64,000 nt of DNA from S015-6 sp964384945 (GTDB lineage Bacteria; Desulfobacterota; DSWW01): positions 124,001 to 188,000 of the forward strand of contig CAYLMK010000002.1 of assembly GCA_964384945.1 (NCBI GenBank), in the 5' to 3' direction. Position 1 is the first letter of the stretch. Every line of letters begins with the position of its first letter. The position numbers were made by a program, and so were the translations under genes. This document shows positions 8,692 to 16,817 of the stretch, one piece after another. The notes below the pieces were generated by a model. That model was not told where the DNA came from. It ran no database searches and saw only the letters and a program-made list of their open reading frames with translations.

Positions 8692-8719
8692 TTGACCCCC
8701 ATTGCGGGCATTCTATAGA
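8692..8719 (+). promoter_or_regulatory. Predicted promoter for DUF362-radical SAM unit
   Basis: TTGACC (five of six), a 16-base spacer and TATAGA (four of six). Transcription would start near 8727. That excludes the upstream in-frame ATG at 8720 and supports ATG 8753 as the DUF362 start. Confidence 0.5.
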
Positions 8720-8752
8720 ATGAGAAAGAAATCCCGAGAAGAAACGGTTGAA

Positions 8753-9670
8753 ATGAATCGTGACAAGTCCAGGGTCGTCTGGGTCCGAGCGAACGACCCT
8801 TCGCCGGAGAGGCTCAAGAAGTCCCCGGCGGTTCTCCGGAAGATGCTCGAGGCCGGGCTCGAGGAACTGACCGGCATCCGGGATCCCCGCGCCGCATGGT
8901 CTCGTTACATTCTTCCCGCCGACATCGTGGGGATCAAGGTAAACTGCCTGGGCGGCCCGGACATGTGCACCCGCCCGGCCCTGGTGCAGGCCGCGGTGGA
9001 GAGCCTCCGGGGGCTCCCGCTTCCCCCGGACCAGGCCCTGGTCTGGGACCGGAGCAGCCGGGAACTCGCCCGCTGCGGATTCGTCCTGAACACCGGGAAG
9101 AGGGGCACGTATCGATGCTTCGGGACGGACGAACCGGAAATGGGATATGAAAAGGAACTCACCGTGCAGGCCTCGATCGGCAGTCTTTACAGCACGCTTC
9201 TGACCCGTCACTGTACGGCCATGATCAACATGCCCGTTCTCAAGGACCACGGGCTCTGCGGGTTGACGGCCTCGCTCAAGAACATCTTCGGGGCGCTGCA
9301 CAACCCCAACAAGTATCACGAGGACCGGTGCAACCCGTTTATCGCGGACGCCTATGCCGTTCCCATCGTTCAGAAGAAGCACCGTCTCGTCGTCTGCGAT
9401 GCCCTCGTGGTCCAGTACAAAGGGGGCCCTTCCTATCACCCGCAATGGGCGGAGCCCCTCGGGAGCATCCTCCTGGCGGAGGATCCGGTCGCCCTGGACA
9501 GTGTCTGCGCGGGCATCCTGGACCGGATCCGCTCCCGCTACGGCCTTCCGGGCATCGAAACAGGTGGAGGCTTGCCGGCGTACCTCACCACGGCCGCGGA
9601 TTCGAGCCATCGGCTCGGCCGTTGCAGGACCGAGGAGATCGATCTCATCGAAAAGGTCCTCCAGGTCTGA
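8753..9670 (+). CDS. DUF362 domain protein
   Basis: 305 residues from ATG 8753, chosen because the predicted transcription start lies near 8727. The DUF362 core is clear: VGIKVNCLGGPDMCTRP, later INMPVLKDHGLCGLTASLKNIFGAL, and AEDPVALDSVCAGIL near the end. The last 25 residues contain GIETGGGLPAYL. There is no ferredoxin-like CX2CX2C domain, unlike many DUF362 proteins, and no obvious signal peptide. The family's biochemical function is not established. Its immediate partner, 24 bases downstream, is an AmmeMemoRadiSam-type radical SAM enzyme, a neighbour pairing that recurs in anaerobes, so the two probably act in one pathway. Confidence 0.8.
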   Translation: MNRDKSRVVWVRANDPSPERLKKSPAVLRKMLEAGLEELTGIRDPRAAWSRYILPADIVGIKVNCLGGPDMCTRPALVQAAVESLRGLPLPPDQALVWDRSSRELARCGFVLNTGKRGTYRCFGTDEPEMGYEKELTVQASIGSLYSTLLTRHCTAMINMPVLKDHGLCGLTASLKNIFGALHNPNKYHEDRCNPFIADAYAVPIVQKKHRLVVCDALVVQYKGGPSYHPQWAEPLGSILLAEDPVALDSVCAGILDRIRSRYGLPGIETGGGLPAYLTTAADSSHRLGRCRTEEIDLIEKVLQV

Positions 9671-9694
9671 GAGCCTTTCGCAAGAAGGAGCGGA

Positions 9695-10873
9695 ATGGAT
9701 CGAAGAGACTTCCTGAAAACCGCTGCAGGCTCTGCCTGCCTGCTCTCGCTGTCGAACCTGCGGCTCGGATCCGCGGAGCCGGGCGTCTCAGAGCCTCCCG
9801 TGGTCCTCGGGCCGGAGGGGGCCTGGGCCGAAACCCCGGAGGCGCTCCGCGAGGCCTCCTACTACACGAAGCTCGAGCACAAGGAGGTCGAGTGCCTGCT
9901 CTGCCCCCGAAAATGCCGGGTGGGGGACCAGGAGCGGGGCTATTGCGGGGTGCGGGAAAACCGGCTCGGCACCTACTATACGCTCGTCTACAACCGGCCC
10001 TGCACCGCGCGGCCGGACCCGATCGAGAAGAAGCCCTTCTATCACTTTCTCCCGCGGTCGCTCGCCTACTCGCTGGCCACGGCCGGCTGCAACATGAATT
10101 GCAAATACTGCCAGAATTGGGAGATCTCCCAGGTCCGGCCCGAACAGGTCCGCGACTTCCTGCTGACCCCGCAGGACTGTGCGAGGCAGGCCCTCTCGCT
10201 GGGCTGCCGCTCCATGGCGTACACGTACACCGAGCCCGTCATCTTCTGGGAGTACATGGCCGACATCTGCGCCCAGGCCCGCAAGGCAGGCCTGATGAAC
10301 ACCATGATCTCCGCAGGGTTCGTGGAAGAGCAGCCCCTCCGGGACCTGCTCCCCCTCATGGACGCCGTGAAGATCGATCTCAAGGCCTTCTCGGAGACCT
10401 TCTACCGCGACGTATGCCGCGGCCGGCTCGATCCGGTCCTCCAGGCCCTGAAGATCCTCCGGCAATCGGGCGTCTGGCTGGAGATCGTCTACCTCGTCCT
10501 GCCCACGATGAACGACGGCACGAAAGAGATCCAGGCACTCTCCGCCTGGGTCGCGAAACAGCTCGGCCAAGATGTCCCCATCCATTTCACCCGGTTCCAG
10601 CCCACCTACCTGCTCAAGAATCTGCCTCCCACGCCGGTGGATACCCTGGAGCGATTGAAGGGCATCGCAGAGGCCGAAGGCCTCCGGTACGTCTACATCG
10701 GAAACGTGCCCGGGCACCCCGGCGAGAGCACCCTGTGCCCGGAATGCAGGACCCGGCTCGTTCACCGGACGGGGTACAACGTCCGCATCGAGGCCTTGCG
10801 CGGGGGCGCCTGCGGTCAATGCGGGCTCAAGATCCCGGGGGTCTGGGAAACACAAGGCAAGGCCGAAACGTAG
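9695..10873 (+). CDS. amrS: AmmeMemoRadiSam-system radical SAM enzyme with a Tat signal peptide
   Basis: 392 residues from ATG 9695, with AAGGAG upstream. It starts MDRRDFLKTAAGSACLLSLS, a twin-arginine (RRDFLK) signal followed by a hydrophobic stretch, implying export of a folded iron-sulfur protein. A Cys-rich block (C67, C70, C74, C84 in CLLCPRKC and GYCGVREN) precedes the radical SAM triad C132-C136-C139 (AGCNMNCKYCQNW). The central strand MAYTYTEPVIF is a family hallmark, as are VKIDLKAF and EIVYLVLPTMND. The C-terminus has a zinc-ribbon-like pair (LCPECRTR, ACGQCG). The enzyme is related to pyruvate-formate-lyase activases; its substrate is unknown. The usual AMMECR1 and Memo partners are not in this window. 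Confidence 0.85.
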   Translation: MDRRDFLKTAAGSACLLSLSNLRLGSAEPGVSEPPVVLGPEGAWAETPEALREASYYTKLEHKEVECLLCPRKCRVGDQERGYCGVRENRLGTYYTLVYNRPCTARPDPIEKKPFYHFLPRSLAYSLATAGCNMNCKYCQNWEISQVRPEQVRDFLLTPQDCARQALSLGCRSMAYTYTEPVIFWEYMADICAQARKAGLMNTMISAGFVEEQPLRDLLPLMDAVKIDLKAFSETFYRDVCRGRLDPVLQALKILRQSGVWLEIVYLVLPTMNDGTKEIQALSAWVAKQLGQDVPIHFTRFQPTYLLKNLPPTPVDTLERLKGIAEAEGLRYVYIGNVPGHPGESTLCPECRTRLVHRTGYNVRIEALRGGACGQCGLKIPGVWETQGKAET

Positions 10874-11131
10874 CCGCGAGTGAGGCGTTCAAAAATGACT
10901 CCCGCTCCCGGCGGTTCTTGGCTTCCGCCATGCCGAGGGAAAACCCCTCATAAAGACTCGGAACAACCGCACGCCCGGGCCCCGCGTGCATTCCCAACCC
11001 GCAAGACGCCCTTCCGTGGGCACGAGAAGAATACCCGGCCGGTCATGATTGGGTACATCAGGTCAGGCGGTCACGGTTCGAAGAACGCTTCGGCTCAAGG
11101 AGCGGTTCGTCCGGGTCAAGGGCCCTCTCCT
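10874..11131. other. Convergent intergenic region, no gene seen
   Basis: 258 bases between two genes that face each other. Short open frames here lack ribosome sites and look like noise. A short TTCGAAGAACGCTTCGG near 11074-11090 could form a small stem but has no T-tract. I find nothing further. Confidence 0.3.
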
Positions 11132-11563
11132 TCAGGTTCGCCCGATGAATTCGCCGAACCTCTTCAGGAACAGCCGGATGTCGTCGAGATGCGTCTGAAG
11201 GATCCGGTAGAGTTCCCCTTCGGCAATATCCCAGTAGATGTGAACGAGCCGGTTCCGGAACCGGGTCATCCGGATCATCGTGTCGGAGAATTCCTTGTCA
11301 AGAGCGCCTCTCTCCTGCATGACCCGGAACGTATCAGCGTAGTCTTCCGGGGTGCGCAAGCAATTCTTCGCGATTACGTGGTGGCAAAGGTCCACCGCGC
11401 CCTCGATAGCGACAAGAAGGTTGTACTTGGAGCTGGCCACTCTGTGCGGGTCGGCCGAAAACTCGGACTCGGGAAGCCGTCGGAGCTCTTCGAGTCTCTG
11501 CAGGGCGGTCAGCATTTCAGAGGTGATCTTCCTGACCCTGTCCCCGTTGTATTCCAATGCCAA
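11132..11563 (-). CDS. hepT: HepT-like HEPN toxin (DUF86 family)
   Basis: 143 residues, mostly helical. Near the C-terminus it carries RNRLVHIYW, an exact RX4HXY motif, which in HEPN RNases is the catalytic site and in HepT the tyrosine modified by its antitoxin. The start overlaps the 3' end of the nucleotidyltransferase gene by 47 bases, so translation is probably coupled. In the known HepT/MntA type, HepT cleaves RNA (the tRNA 3' end in studied cases) and MntA inactivates it by AMPylating the Tyr. The motif shows no missing residue, so an active toxin is expected. Both genes run opposite to the upstream amrS unit. Confidence 0.8.
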   Translation of the reverse strand: MALEYNGDRVRKITSEMLTALQRLEELRRLPESEFSADPHRVASSKYNLLVAIEGAVDLCHHVIAKNCLRTPEDYADTFRVMQERGALDKEFSDTMIRMTRFRNRLVHIYWDIAEGELYRILQTHLDDIRLFLKRFGEFIGRT

Positions 11564-11978
11564 GAGTCTCCCTCAGATACCTCTTGTGGAACGGCGCGAA
11601 GTCGAAGTAACGGGACAACGTGGTCTCCACAAAGACCGTTCGGGCCTCCTCGTCCGCTACCCAAACCGGCTCACCGTTCTTGATGACGCTGTAACGGAAG
11701 GAAACCGGCGCCGTGTTGAGAATCCGTACGTCCACCGGGTACACGCCACCCACCGCCTCGATGAGTTCTGTTTCGATGTCCAACTCCGCCTGGACCGTGG
11801 AGGAGGGGACCTTCTTCAAATGCAGTGCGATATCGATATCCCGGAACCGATCCCGGGTGAGGAAAGAGCCATGGAGATAGGCGAAGGAGAGATCCGAGCG
11901 CCCGGCCAGGGCATCCCGAATGCTTTCGCGCAGAGCGTCTCGATCGCGGCCGGGCAGATGGAAATAGGTCGTTTTCAT
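11517..11978 (-). CDS. mntA: MntA-like nucleotidyltransferase antitoxin
   Basis: 153 residues from ATG 11978 (start of the family N-terminus MKTTYFHLPGRDRDAL). The minimal nucleotidyltransferase signature is LHGSFLTRDRFRDIDIAL: GS, then DXD after eight residues, with a third acidic residue expected in VDVRILN. In HEPN/MNT modules this protein transfers AMP to the tyrosine of the RX4HXY motif in HepT, silencing the RNase. No Shine-Dalgarno precedes the ATG, and the predicted promoter puts the transcription start one base upstream, so the mRNA may be leaderless. The hepT gene overlaps the end of this one. Confidence 0.75.
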   Translation of the reverse strand: MKTTYFHLPGRDRDALRESIRDALAGRSDLSFAYLHGSFLTRDRFRDIDIALHLKKVPSSTVQAELDIETELIEAVGGVYPVDVRILNTAPVSFRYSVIKNGEPVWVADEEARTVFVETTLSRYFDFAPFHKRYLRETLGIGIQRGQGQEDHL

Positions 11979-11985
11979 GAAGCGA

Positions 11986-12014
11986 AGCCTAACAGATGGG
12001 TTCCAGGTTGGCAA
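11986..12014 (-). promoter_or_regulatory. Predicted promoter of the mntA-hepT pair
   Basis: On the minus strand: TTGCCA (five of six), 17-base spacer, TAGGCT (three of six). The predicted transcription start is about 11979, immediately before the mntA ATG. Confidence 0.35.
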
Positions 12015-12088
12015 GGTCCCGGCCGGGGGATGTTGAGAGTTCATCGTGATGTTTCGGAAACGTGCCCCTGGCGCGCCGCTTGAACCTG

Positions 12089-13549
12089 TCAGGGCGCCCC
12101 GAACAGATCGCTCCACTCCCACTCGAGGCGCGGCGTCCGCCCGACGCCGTCCAACCTGCCATCCGCCCACAGCGTCATGTCGCCGCGGCCGCGGTAGGCC
12201 ACGCTGAAGAGATGCAGCGAGAGCAGCGGATCGTCCTGCTCGACGGCCAGCAGGTCCCAGTGGCTCGCGAGGGTCTTGGGCGACTCGTCGTCATAGTACG
12301 CGTCCGCACCGAAGTCCTCGTCCTGCGGCGTGAAGGTCCCGTCGGTCCACATGTTGGTGGTAATCATGGCCTCCCCGTGGTGCCATGCCGCCTGGGGCAT
12401 CCGGAGGTGATAGAAGTCGGGCCCGGCCGCGCTGGGGTTGGCGGTCATGACCCCGCCGAACCCCTCGGGGGTGTGGTAGTTGACGAAGCCGTGCGTCATG
12501 ATCTCGTAGCCCTGCAGCTCGGTGAATACGTCAGTAAGGTGCGTGGAGGGGTCCGGATCCGTCGGGTAGGTCAGTGCATGGCGGGCCGCGACCATGCGCG
12601 ACATGCGCCCCGGCGAGAGATCCTTGATATAGGTGTTGTAGTCGTGCAGCGAGGCCAGGCTGCCGAACTCGTTCACCCCGGTCACTACGGTTACGAAGCC
12701 GGGCCAGCCCAGGCTGACCCATTCCGGAGAGCCGTCTTCAGGGTCCCATGCGCACAGCACGTGATGGTTCGCCAAGGGGACAGGACTGGTATAGTCCATT
12801 CGACGAGTGGCCAGGGTCCTGACCGGCTCTTCAACGTACCTCCCCCAGCAGATGTGGCTGCGACACGCGGATCCCCAGTCCCCAACGGTGTTGATCACCT
12901 TCAGGTCGAGATCGTCGATCCGGGCCGAGGGGTGGGTGGCGGCAAGGGAGGCGACCATGCCGTCGAACTCATCTTCGATCCCCGGAGGCTGCCAGACAGC
13001 GACCGCCATCAGGTTCCGAAAGTTGCTGTAGTTTGTTGCGCCGATCTTCTGCTTGAACTGGGCGACGCCCTTCACGATGGAGTTCCCGAGGAGGCTCGCA
13101 TGGGCATAGCCCATTTCGTAGTGGGAGCCCCAGACGCGCAGGACGGTATACCCCTTGTCACTGATGTTGAGCTCCTGCTCCAGAATGATCCCCTTTACGC
13201 AGCCGTCATCCGGGGCATCCGCAATGCCGTCGCAGTCATTGTCCAGGGCGTCGCTGCAGATCGGATCCCCGTAAGACCCTTCCGCAGCCCCGGCATGAAT
13301 ACATCTCGCGCAGGGTGCACACTCCGTCTCCCCGCACGTGCAGGTCGCGCAAATCGACGGGTCGTCTGTGGAATCGTCGTCACAGTCGAATCCGGGCTGG
13401 GTACACAATGAATTGGCCGGATTTCCGTAGCCGTCTTCATCTTTGTCCACGCATTCTTGTTCGGGCGGCCATGACTCCTGACCCAAAAGAAACAGGCCGG
13501 ACAAAAGCAGGGTCCCAACCCAGACAAGAACGAGGCTTCGTCGAAACAT
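12089..13549 (-). CDS. Exported MopE-type metal-binding module fused to a C45/Ntn-hydrolase acyltransferase-like domain
   Basis: 486 residues; ATG 13549 has GGGAAGGA upstream. Residues 1-26 form a signal peptide (RRSLVLVWVGTLLLSGLFLL). Residues about 30-118 are a MopE/thrombospondin-3-like Cys- and Asp-rich module (CVDKDEDGYGNP, DCDDDSTDDP, CSDALDNDCDGIADAPDDGC), expected to bind Ca2+ or Cu. The rest begins with VLRVWGSHYEMGYAHASLLG, the start pattern of C45 autoproteolytic acyltransferases/amidases (isopenicillin N acyltransferase-like). The region DWGSACRSHICW then TLATRRMDYTSP corresponds to the nucleophile-Cys segment and the later RNMD-type motif, although which Cys is the nucleophile is unclear. 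Likely role: amide hydrolysis or acyl transfer outside the cytoplasm. It lies 39 bases after the large MopE-repeat gene and should share its CRP-type promoter. Confidence 0.7.
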   Translation of the reverse strand: MFRRSLVLVWVGTLLLSGLFLLGQESWPPEQECVDKDEDGYGNPANSLCTQPGFDCDDDSTDDPSICATCTCGETECAPCARCIHAGAAEGSYGDPICSDALDNDCDGIADAPDDGCVKGIILEQELNISDKGYTVLRVWGSHYEMGYAHASLLGNSIVKGVAQFKQKIGATNYSNFRNLMAVAVWQPPGIEDEFDGMVASLAATHPSARIDDLDLKVINTVGDWGSACRSHICWGRYVEEPVRTLATRRMDYTSPVPLANHHVLCAWDPEDGSPEWVSLGWPGFVTVVTGVNEFGSLASLHDYNTYIKDLSPGRMSRMVAARHALTYPTDPDPSTHLTDVFTELQGYEIMTHGFVNYHTPEGFGGVMTANPSAAGPDFYHLRMPQAAWHHGEAMITTNMWTDGTFTPQDEDFGADAYYDDESPKTLASHWDLLAVEQDDPLLSLHLFSVAYRGRGDMTLWADGRLDGVGRTPRLEWEWSDLFGAP

Positions 13550-13588
13550 GGTCGATCCTTCCCTTTGTTGGCAGACACGGCCTTGTGA

Positions 13589-16549
13589 TTAAGAATTCGT
13601 GCTATCCCTCTTCCTGCGACCTATCTTCAGAAAGAAGAGAGCACCTACGGGTATGAGGAAGAGTGCCAGGGAATTGAACGTCCCGGATGCACTCAGAGAA
13701 GACTTTCCATAGACTGAGGCTTCGGCATTGGCAACTCCGGTGTATTGGCAGCCATGGTCCGCACCATCCATCGACCCATTGCAGTCATTGTCGAGGCCGT
13801 CACGGCAGGAGGGATCCCACGGCGGGCCTTCTTTGGCTCCAGGATTGACATGGACGTCCTCGTCGTCACAGTCAGCCTCAGCATACGTACATAAAACGCA
13901 TCCAGGATCTCCGTAGCCGTCCCCATCGAGATCCGAGCATGGAAAGGCGATCTCATAACTGCAGAAGGCCGGGCCGCCGCCCTGGTCGTCAAAGTGGTCT
14001 GCACTCCCGCCCCACGACCGAGCCTTCACATAGTAGGTCCCCGTGTACGCAGCGGGCCAGGAGACACGGGACCGGAACTCATATCTTCCGTAAACGTAGT
14101 CAACATCGTCGTTCATGGTCACCAGGGTCCCGGAATCGTCATAGACCTCCAGAATAGTGTCCGGCCATGAGCCAATCAGATCAAGGGTCTCCACGGTATA
14201 CTCATAACCGTCAAGGGCACTTACCTTGATCCAGTCAACGTCCCCATCCGGGTGAATGACGCGGGTCTGGACCTCGCCGGGCAGGAGAGCCTGAGCATCG
14301 TGTGGCAAGTTGTCCTCCTCATACCGATCCGGAGAGAGAACCTCGGCAACGAATCCCAGATTCAGCTCTCCGGTGATTGTCACCGCAATCTCACCCAAGG
14401 GCGGCACTTCTCCCCAACCAAACGTGAGCGAGATCGGGCCCTGTATGGTGATCGCATACTCGCTCAAGCCGTCGGCGTCGCTGTCTCCAGCATCCATCAA
14501 CGTGCCCGAAACCGGGAAGGGATCAAAGTACCAACCGAACATCTCATCTTCAATAAGAGTCGAGCCTGCAATTTCGGCCGACAGGACAAACTCCGTGTCC
14601 AATTCGAGGAAGGTGGTAAAGGAGCCGTCCGAAGGATCCACAACGGCGGGGAAAAAGGAATAGCTGTACGGGGCTCGAACCTTCAGGGCCTCGAGTGTTC
14701 CGCGTATTCTCCAAATCCAGACAGGAAAGGAAAAATCGATTGTACTCCCTCTGAGAAGGAGGTCGGGTATCTGCAGCAATCCGATGCGTTCATCAAAGTG
14801 AACCCTTGCCTTTCCGGAAAGGCCCGCTGTCTCGTGATACTCGAAGGAATTACCGCCAACCTCCCAGAGAACGGAGAGCACAGTGGAATTCTGCCCCGTA
14901 CTATTATCCGTGAAAGCCAGAAGCGGGCAGTCCCGGTCCTCAGCATCGATGGACCCGTCGCAGTCATCGTCGACGCCGTTGGTGCAATCTTCAGGCGCCC
15001 CGAAATTCACCTTCGGATTGGTATCGTCGCAGTCCGGTTGGGGACGGGTGCAATTCCGGCAGCCAGGATCCCCATATCCGTCGCCGTCGTTGTCGATGCA
15101 TTCGCAGCAGGCGCTGTCTTGCGCATCCGCCTTCCCATTGCAGTCATTGTCCACCGTGTCGTAACACGAAGGATCTCCGAAAGGCCCTTCTCGGACTCCT
15201 GGATTCACCTGAGGGTTGCTATCGTCACAGTCCAAAACATACCGCCCGCCCCCATAATAGCACCACCAATCAAAATAGGTGCAATTCGGATTGCAGAAGA
15301 CTCCATATCCGTCTCCGTCGTCGTCTATGCAAGGACAGTCCCAGTCCTCACCATCGGTGTACCAATCGCAGTCATCATCCATCCCGTTGTCGCAATCCTC
15401 CTGTACCCCGGGATGCACGTTGGCCTCGCTATCGTCACAGTCCCATTCATCATAGGCGCAGTTCTCGCACCCGGGGTCGCCGTAGCCGTCGCCGTCGTTG
15501 TCGATGCATTCGCAGCAGGCGCTATCGTCCGTATCCGTGCACCAATCGCAGTCATTGTCCAGAGCGTCGGAACACGAGGGATCCCCAAAGGGCCCTTCTC
15601 GGACCCCTGGATTCACGTTAGGATTGGTATTGTCACAGTCCCACTGTGGATAGGTGCAGTTCTCGCAGCCGGGATCTCCATATCCGTCGTTGTCGTTGTC
15701 GACGCATTCGCAGCAGCCGCTGTCTCCCGCGTCTATGGTCCAGTCGCAGTCATTGTCCAGGGCGTCGGAACAAGAGGAATTTCCGAAAGGACCCTCTCGC
15801 TTCCCGGGATTCACCTGCGGATCCGTGTCTCGGCAATCCTCCTCCGGGTAGGTGCAGTTTGCACAGGCAGGGTCTCCATATCCGTCACCGTCGTTGTCGA
15901 TGCATGCGCAGGGGCTCAGGATCCCGAACAGGACCGATTGACACCCACCGACAACATCGCTGGCGGTCATCGCGATCACATTCTGGCCTGCCGGCAACTG
16001 TATCCCGGTATAGAGGTCGCCATTGGCGTAACCGTCGTGGTTTCCCCCGATGAGAAGGCCGTTAATGTACAGGTCGTAATCATCGTCGGCGTAGGCCATG
16101 ATGTCCACTCTGGCATCGACGTCCAGGGTGAAACCCCTGCGAACGAAAATCGTCTGATACTCCTGGGGGTCCTCGCCCCAGATAAGCGCCGGCTCGCCTT
16201 CAGGCACCGGCCCTGGGGTGCAGAGACCCTCCGACGGGGCGACGACGTAGTTCCATCTCGAGTCATCGAATCCCGGATCCTGCCAATCCGCCTGCTCCTC
16301 ATAGGAGTACCTCGTAGAGCCGTCCGAGACGACCAGGTATGCGCTCACCTGGGCCCAGGCTGGCCCTGAGAGGAGCGTCGGCATGAAGGTCAGACTCACG
16401 ATGAGAGCGGCGACAATCGTCTTGAGAGCCTTGCGCCCACACGACCGGCCCACGGCTTCGACAGAGATGCGCGGAACCCCCCTTAAGGAGTAAGAAAGAC
16501 TTTCACCTGGTGGCACTCCTGGGAGGCGGGAATTCAATGTGCCAGCCAT
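13589..16549 (-). CDS. Large MopE-repeat exoprotein with PPC-like domain and C-terminal membrane anchor
   Basis: 986 residues; ATG 16549 is supported by AAGGAGG seven bases upstream, giving a long n-region before the signal peptide (residues about 43-66, ending GPAWA). Domains in order: galactose-binding-like beta-sandwich (about 70-212, FDDSRWNYVVAP, DDYDLYINGLLIGG); five MopE-type metal-binding repeats (214-541, each with DNDGDGYGDP and ALDNDCDW-like motifs); a beta-rich region (550-740); a PPC-like domain (about 745-870, DRYEEDNLPHDAQAL, GDVDWIKV); a sixth repeat (871-934). It ends with a hydrophobic helix (LALFLIPVGALFFL) and RRKR, a CTERM-type sorting tail. Likely a surface-anchored Ca2+/metal-stabilised protein; ligand unknown. 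No exosortase or rhombosortase gene lies in the window. Confidence 0.8.
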   Translation of the reverse strand: MAGTLNSRLPGVPPGESLSYSLRGVPRISVEAVGRSCGRKALKTIVAALIVSLTFMPTLLSGPAWAQVSAYLVVSDGSTRYSYEEQADWQDPGFDDSRWNYVVAPSEGLCTPGPVPEGEPALIWGEDPQEYQTIFVRRGFTLDVDARVDIMAYADDDYDLYINGLLIGGNHDGYANGDLYTGIQLPAGQNVIAMTASDVVGGCQSVLFGILSPCACIDNDGDGYGDPACANCTYPEEDCRDTDPQVNPGKREGPFGNSSCSDALDNDCDWTIDAGDSGCCECVDNDNDGYGDPGCENCTYPQWDCDNTNPNVNPGVREGPFGDPSCSDALDNDCDWCTDTDDSACCECIDNDGDGYGDPGCENCAYDEWDCDDSEANVHPGVQEDCDNGMDDDCDWYTDGEDWDCPCIDDDGDGYGVFCNPNCTYFDWWCYYGGGRYVLDCDDSNPQVNPGVREGPFGDPSCYDTVDNDCNGKADAQDSACCECIDNDGDGYGDPGCRNCTRPQPDCDDTNPKVNFGAPEDCTNGVDDDCDGSIDAEDRDCPLLAFTDNSTGQNSTVLSVLWEVGGNSFEYHETAGLSGKARVHFDERIGLLQIPDLLLRGSTIDFSFPVWIWRIRGTLEALKVRAPYSYSFFPAVVDPSDGSFTTFLELDTEFVLSAEIAGSTLIEDEMFGWYFDPFPVSGTLMDAGDSDADGLSEYAITIQGPISLTFGWGEVPPLGEIAVTITGELNLGFVAEVLSPDRYEEDNLPHDAQALLPGEVQTRVIHPDGDVDWIKVSALDGYEYTVETLDLIGSWPDTILEVYDDSGTLVTMNDDVDYVYGRYEFRSRVSWPAAYTGTYYVKARSWGGSADHFDDQGGGPAFCSYEIAFPCSDLDGDGYGDPGCVLCTYAEADCDDEDVHVNPGAKEGPPWDPSCRDGLDNDCNGSMDGADHGCQYTGVANAEASVYGKSSLSASGTFNSLALFLIPVGALFFLKIGRRKRDSTNS
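14927..15910 (-). repeat. Tandem MopE repeats, five units of about 45-75 codons
   Basis: The coding DNA of the five adjacent MopE units is visibly repetitive. The same GTCGTTGTCGATGCATTCGC-like tract recurs near 15088, 15496, 15690 and 15890, and the GGGCCCTTCTCGGAC-like tract near 15185, 15590 and 15790. Units differ by small indels: units 3 and 5 lack the EGPFGDPS segment, and unit 4 has a CYYGGGRYVL insert. A sixth, separated unit lies at 13748-13939. Such DNA-level identity allows copy-number change by recombination. Confidence 0.75.
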
Positions 16550-16684
16550 TGTCGTCCCTCCTTCTGGGTCGCACGCTTGTTACTCTGGGGAGACACCGGC
16601 CTGGATGCCCTTATCGGTTGAGTTCTTCATGAGCAAGGCCGCCTGTTGGGCCGCTCTTGGGCGGACCTCGCCCGCACCTCCTCC

Positions 16685-16731
16685 ACCATAGCGGAAGAGC
16701 CAAGGGCATTCTGTGAACCAGGTCACAGAAT
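16685..16731 (-). promoter_or_regulatory. CRP/FNR-family operator at -41.5 with -10 hexamer, upstream of the MopE gene
   Basis: A perfect inverted repeat with nine-base arms (ATTCTGTGA, six-base spacer, TCACAGAAT; 16708-16731) contains TGTGA-N6-TCACA, the consensus half-sites of CRP-type regulators. On the minus strand TATGGT at 16690-16685 is a plausible -10 element, putting +1 at about 16678. The operator centre (16719.5) is then exactly at -41.5, the class II activator position, and replaces a normal -35. The leader would be about 128 bases, ending in a strong AAGGAGG for the MopE gene. The half-site match is seen directly; activation by a CRP-like protein is inferred. Confidence 0.6.
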
Positions 16732-16817
16732 CGCCGGAATCATCGGCCTTTCAAGGACGGATCGGCGTCGGATCGGCCATTCCGAACGGACGCGAGGAGT
16801 TGGACGTGAGGCGGCCT

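Noticed and set aside
14927..15910. Repeats resembling a CRISPR array
   Set aside because: The repeat is in-frame coding sequence (DNDGDGYGDP modules), not spaced short palindromic repeats, and there are no cas genes.
14252..16369. Plus-strand open frame of 705 codons with Val/Ile repeats
   Set aside because: It is the mirror of the MopE repeat coding strand; the periodic Val/Ile pattern comes from complementing the Asp/Gly-rich repeats.
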